Shown: in pieces, positions 62,759 through 64,000 of the stretch
How positions within the stretch are numbered: position 1 is the stretch's first letter
Layout: each line of letters begins with the position of its first letter
Source: Arthrobacter sp.
Lineage (GTDB): Bacteria > Actinomycetota > Actinomycetes > Actinomycetales > Micrococcaceae
Direction: 5' to 3'
Length of the DNA stretch: 64,000 nt
Assembly (NCBI GenBank): GCA_023264815.1
Contig: JAHFUZ010000002.1
Span: 124,001 to 188,000 of the forward strand
The notes under the pieces: generated by a model
What the model was told of the DNA's origin: nothing
Seen by the model: only the letters and a program-made list of their open reading frames with translations
The model's database searches: none
Made by a program: the position numbers and the translations under genes

Positions 62759-63451
62759 ATGGCGACAGTTCTTCTCGTGCGGCACGGCCGCACCACAGCC
62801 AATGCCACTGGGCTGCTTGCCGGCCGGGCACCCGGCGTCAGCCTGGACCAGATCGGGCGCGAGCAGGCGGCTTTGACCGGAGAGCGGCTCGCGGCCGTGC
62901 CCTTAGTGGGAGTGGTGTCGAGCCCTCTTGAGCGCTGTCAGCAAACCGCGCAGTTTATCCTTGATCGCCAGGCCGGCACCCCGTACGCACCACTGGAATC
63001 TGACCTTACCGAGTGCGATTACGGCCAGTGGCAGGGCCGCACGCTCAGTGATCTCGCAACCGAGGATCTGTGGTCAACGGTGCAATCGCAGCCGTCCGCC
63101 GTCATCTTTCCCGGCGGTGAATCCATGGCCGCGATGCAGTCGCGGGCGGTAGCAGCAGTTCGGCACCACGATGCAGCCTTCGAAGCCGAGCACGGACCTG
63201 GAGCCGTTTGGGTGGCGGTGAGTCATGGTGACGTCATCAAGTCAATTGTCGCCGACGCACTCGGCATGCACCTCGACCTGTTCCAACGCATTAACGTGGG
63301 CCCGGCCTCCGTATCGATCGTGCACTACGGCGCCGGCCGGCCGAGCATCTACGCGACGAACACCGACGCCGGGGATCTGTCGTGGCTGTCGAACGGCATC
63401 CACTCCGGCGACGCGCCCGTAGGCGGCGGCGCAGGGCAAGGCGCGCCATGA
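62759..63451 (+). CDS. Histidine phosphatase-family protein (MSMEG_4193-like)
   Basis: 230 residues, phosphoglycerate-mutase-like. The phospho-His motif is LLVRHGRTTANATGLLAGR (His9). SPLERCQQTAQFI and the second His in VAVSHGDVIKSIVADALGMHLDLFQ complete the active site. It matches the MSMEG_4193 subfamily, which in actinobacteria is followed by DUF3090, exactly as here. The substrate is unknown. Confidence 0.92.
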   Translation: MATVLLVRHGRTTANATGLLAGRAPGVSLDQIGREQAALTGERLAAVPLVGVVSSPLERCQQTAQFILDRQAGTPYAPLESDLTECDYGQWQGRTLSDLATEDLWSTVQSQPSAVIFPGGESMAAMQSRAVAAVRHHDAAFEAEHGPGAVWVAVSHGDVIKSIVADALGMHLDLFQRINVGPASVSIVHYGAGRPSIYATNTDAGDLSWLSNGIHSGDAPVGGGAGQGAP

Positions 63452-63475
63452 AGCTCAAACGCCTAAAATGCTCAT

Positions 63476-64000
63476 ATGCCTACACGCGTTCATGAGTTTG
63501 CCTGGCCTGATCGGGTTGTCGTTGGCACTATCGGCCTTCCGGGGGCACGCACGTTCTACCTGCAGGTGCGGGCAGGGACGCAGCTCGTCAGTGTCGCCAT
63601 GGAGAAGCAGCAGTCTGCCTTGCTCGCCGACAAGATCGACGAAATTCTCGACCAGCTTCGCACTGTCGAGGGCAACCCGCACAGCGTTCCCACCACTACC
63701 CCCCTTGAGTTGATTGACAATGACCAGCTCGAGCCCGTTCAGGAGCAGTTTCGGACCGGCGCCATGAGCTTGGGCTGGGATCCCACCACGGCGCAGATAC
63801 TGATTGAGGCCTACCCGATCATCGATGCCGACGCTGAGGGCAACGACGAGTCGCTTAATGAGGATGACGTTGACGTGCCCGAAATGTTGCTGGTGCGGAT
63901 GCCGGTTGGCACCGCCCGCGCATTCGCCAAGCGCACGCGTGAGGTGGTGGGCGCCGGGCGTCCCGCGTGCCCGCTCTGCGGTTATCCCGTAGACGCCGAC
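63476..64000 (+). CDS. DUF3090 family protein, N-terminal part (runs off window end)
   Basis: About 175 residues are visible: MPTRVHEFAWPDRVVVGTIGLPGARTFYLQVRAGTQLVSVAMEKQQSALLADKIDEIL through VRMPVGTARAFAKRTREVVGAGRPACPLCGYPVD, including the Cys-Pro-Leu-Cys knuckle near the C terminus. DUF3090 is a conserved actinobacterial family of unknown function, coupled to the upstream phosphatase. ATG 63476 starts it. Confidence 0.93.
   Translation, partial: MPTRVHEFAWPDRVVVGTIGLPGARTFYLQVRAGTQLVSVAMEKQQSALLADKIDEILDQLRTVEGNPHSVPTTTPLELIDNDQLEPVQEQFRTGAMSLGWDPTTAQILIEAYPIIDADAEGNDESLNEDDVDVPEMLLVRMPVGTARAFAKRTREVVGAGRPACPLCGYPVDAD

Noticed and set aside
1-64000. tRNA, rRNA, CRISPR arrays, transposases or phage genes
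   Set aside because: None recognised when reading both strands; no direct-repeat arrays or transposase motifs were seen.

Overview
The window is high-GC actinobacterial DNA. It looks like Arthrobacter/Pseudarthrobacter or a close Micrococcaceae relative. Reasons: mycothiol-linked formaldehyde detoxification, a mycoredoxin, dnaE2 behind a mycobacterial-type LexA box, an actinobacterial ydaO (c-di-AMP) riboswitch, a DosR/DevS-like two-component pair, and the MSMEG_4193-type phosphatase next to DUF3090. The genus is inference. No tRNA, rRNA, CRISPR array or intact insertion sequence was seen.

Layout. 1-25 kb is mostly chromosomal housekeeping and accessory genes: thrS (partial), a LexA-box-controlled DUF6504-dnaE2 unit, chorismate mutase, VOC protein, SRAP/YedK, mycoredoxin, S-(hydroxymethyl)mycothiol dehydrogenase plus MBL hydrolase, a lipoate-ligase-like protein, an endonuclease/exonuclease/phosphatase gene with a non-AUG start, a SulP transporter, acyl-CoA thioesterase, NUDIX, DUF1810, AlkD-like and DksA-like proteins. 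Then come two divergent cell-wall genes, one behind a c-di-AMP riboswitch, and an unusual GTP cyclohydrolase II-flavin monooxygenase fusion facing a MarR regulator.

26-54 kb is a DosR-like dormancy/hypoxia island. It encodes a DevR-type response regulator and a convergently placed GAF-GAF DevS-type kinase that keeps the His-His-Pro-Pro-Met segment of the heme pocket. Around them are six universal stress proteins (eight domains), three pyridoxamine-oxidase-like proteins, three P-type ATPases, two zinc alcohol dehydrogenases, Hsp20, 6-phosphofructokinase, PEP synthase, a HAD-GH65 phosphorylase fusion and an aminotransferase. A recurring 17-bp element (typical forms GTGACYTTNGGCCCTAG, GGGACTTTTGTCCCTTA, GAGGCTTTGGTCCCTGG) lies upstream of most island transcription units and matches the mycobacterial DosR-box pattern. 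I count eleven copies in the island and one further copy near the cell-wall genes at 18.5 kb. One ATPase runs in frame, without a stop codon, into PEP synthase, and a box lies just upstream of the internal ppsA start.

54-64 kb holds a non-specific endonuclease and then a phosphonate-use cluster: a GntR regulator and phosphonatase-like hydrolase diverge from an FAD oxidoreductase and phnD-phnC-phnE, with two palindromic operators between them. After that come a three-helix-bundle protein, an uncharacterised protein, a secreted CAP protein, a histidine phosphatase and the start of a DUF3090 gene.

Several gene remnants formed by internal deletion or truncation (endonuclease/exonuclease/phosphatase paralogue, dienelactone hydrolase, PEP-mobile domain, DUF5129-like, flavodoxin) are scattered through the window and suggest ongoing local gene decay. 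Start positions were chosen from ribosome-binding sites and family alignment by eye.
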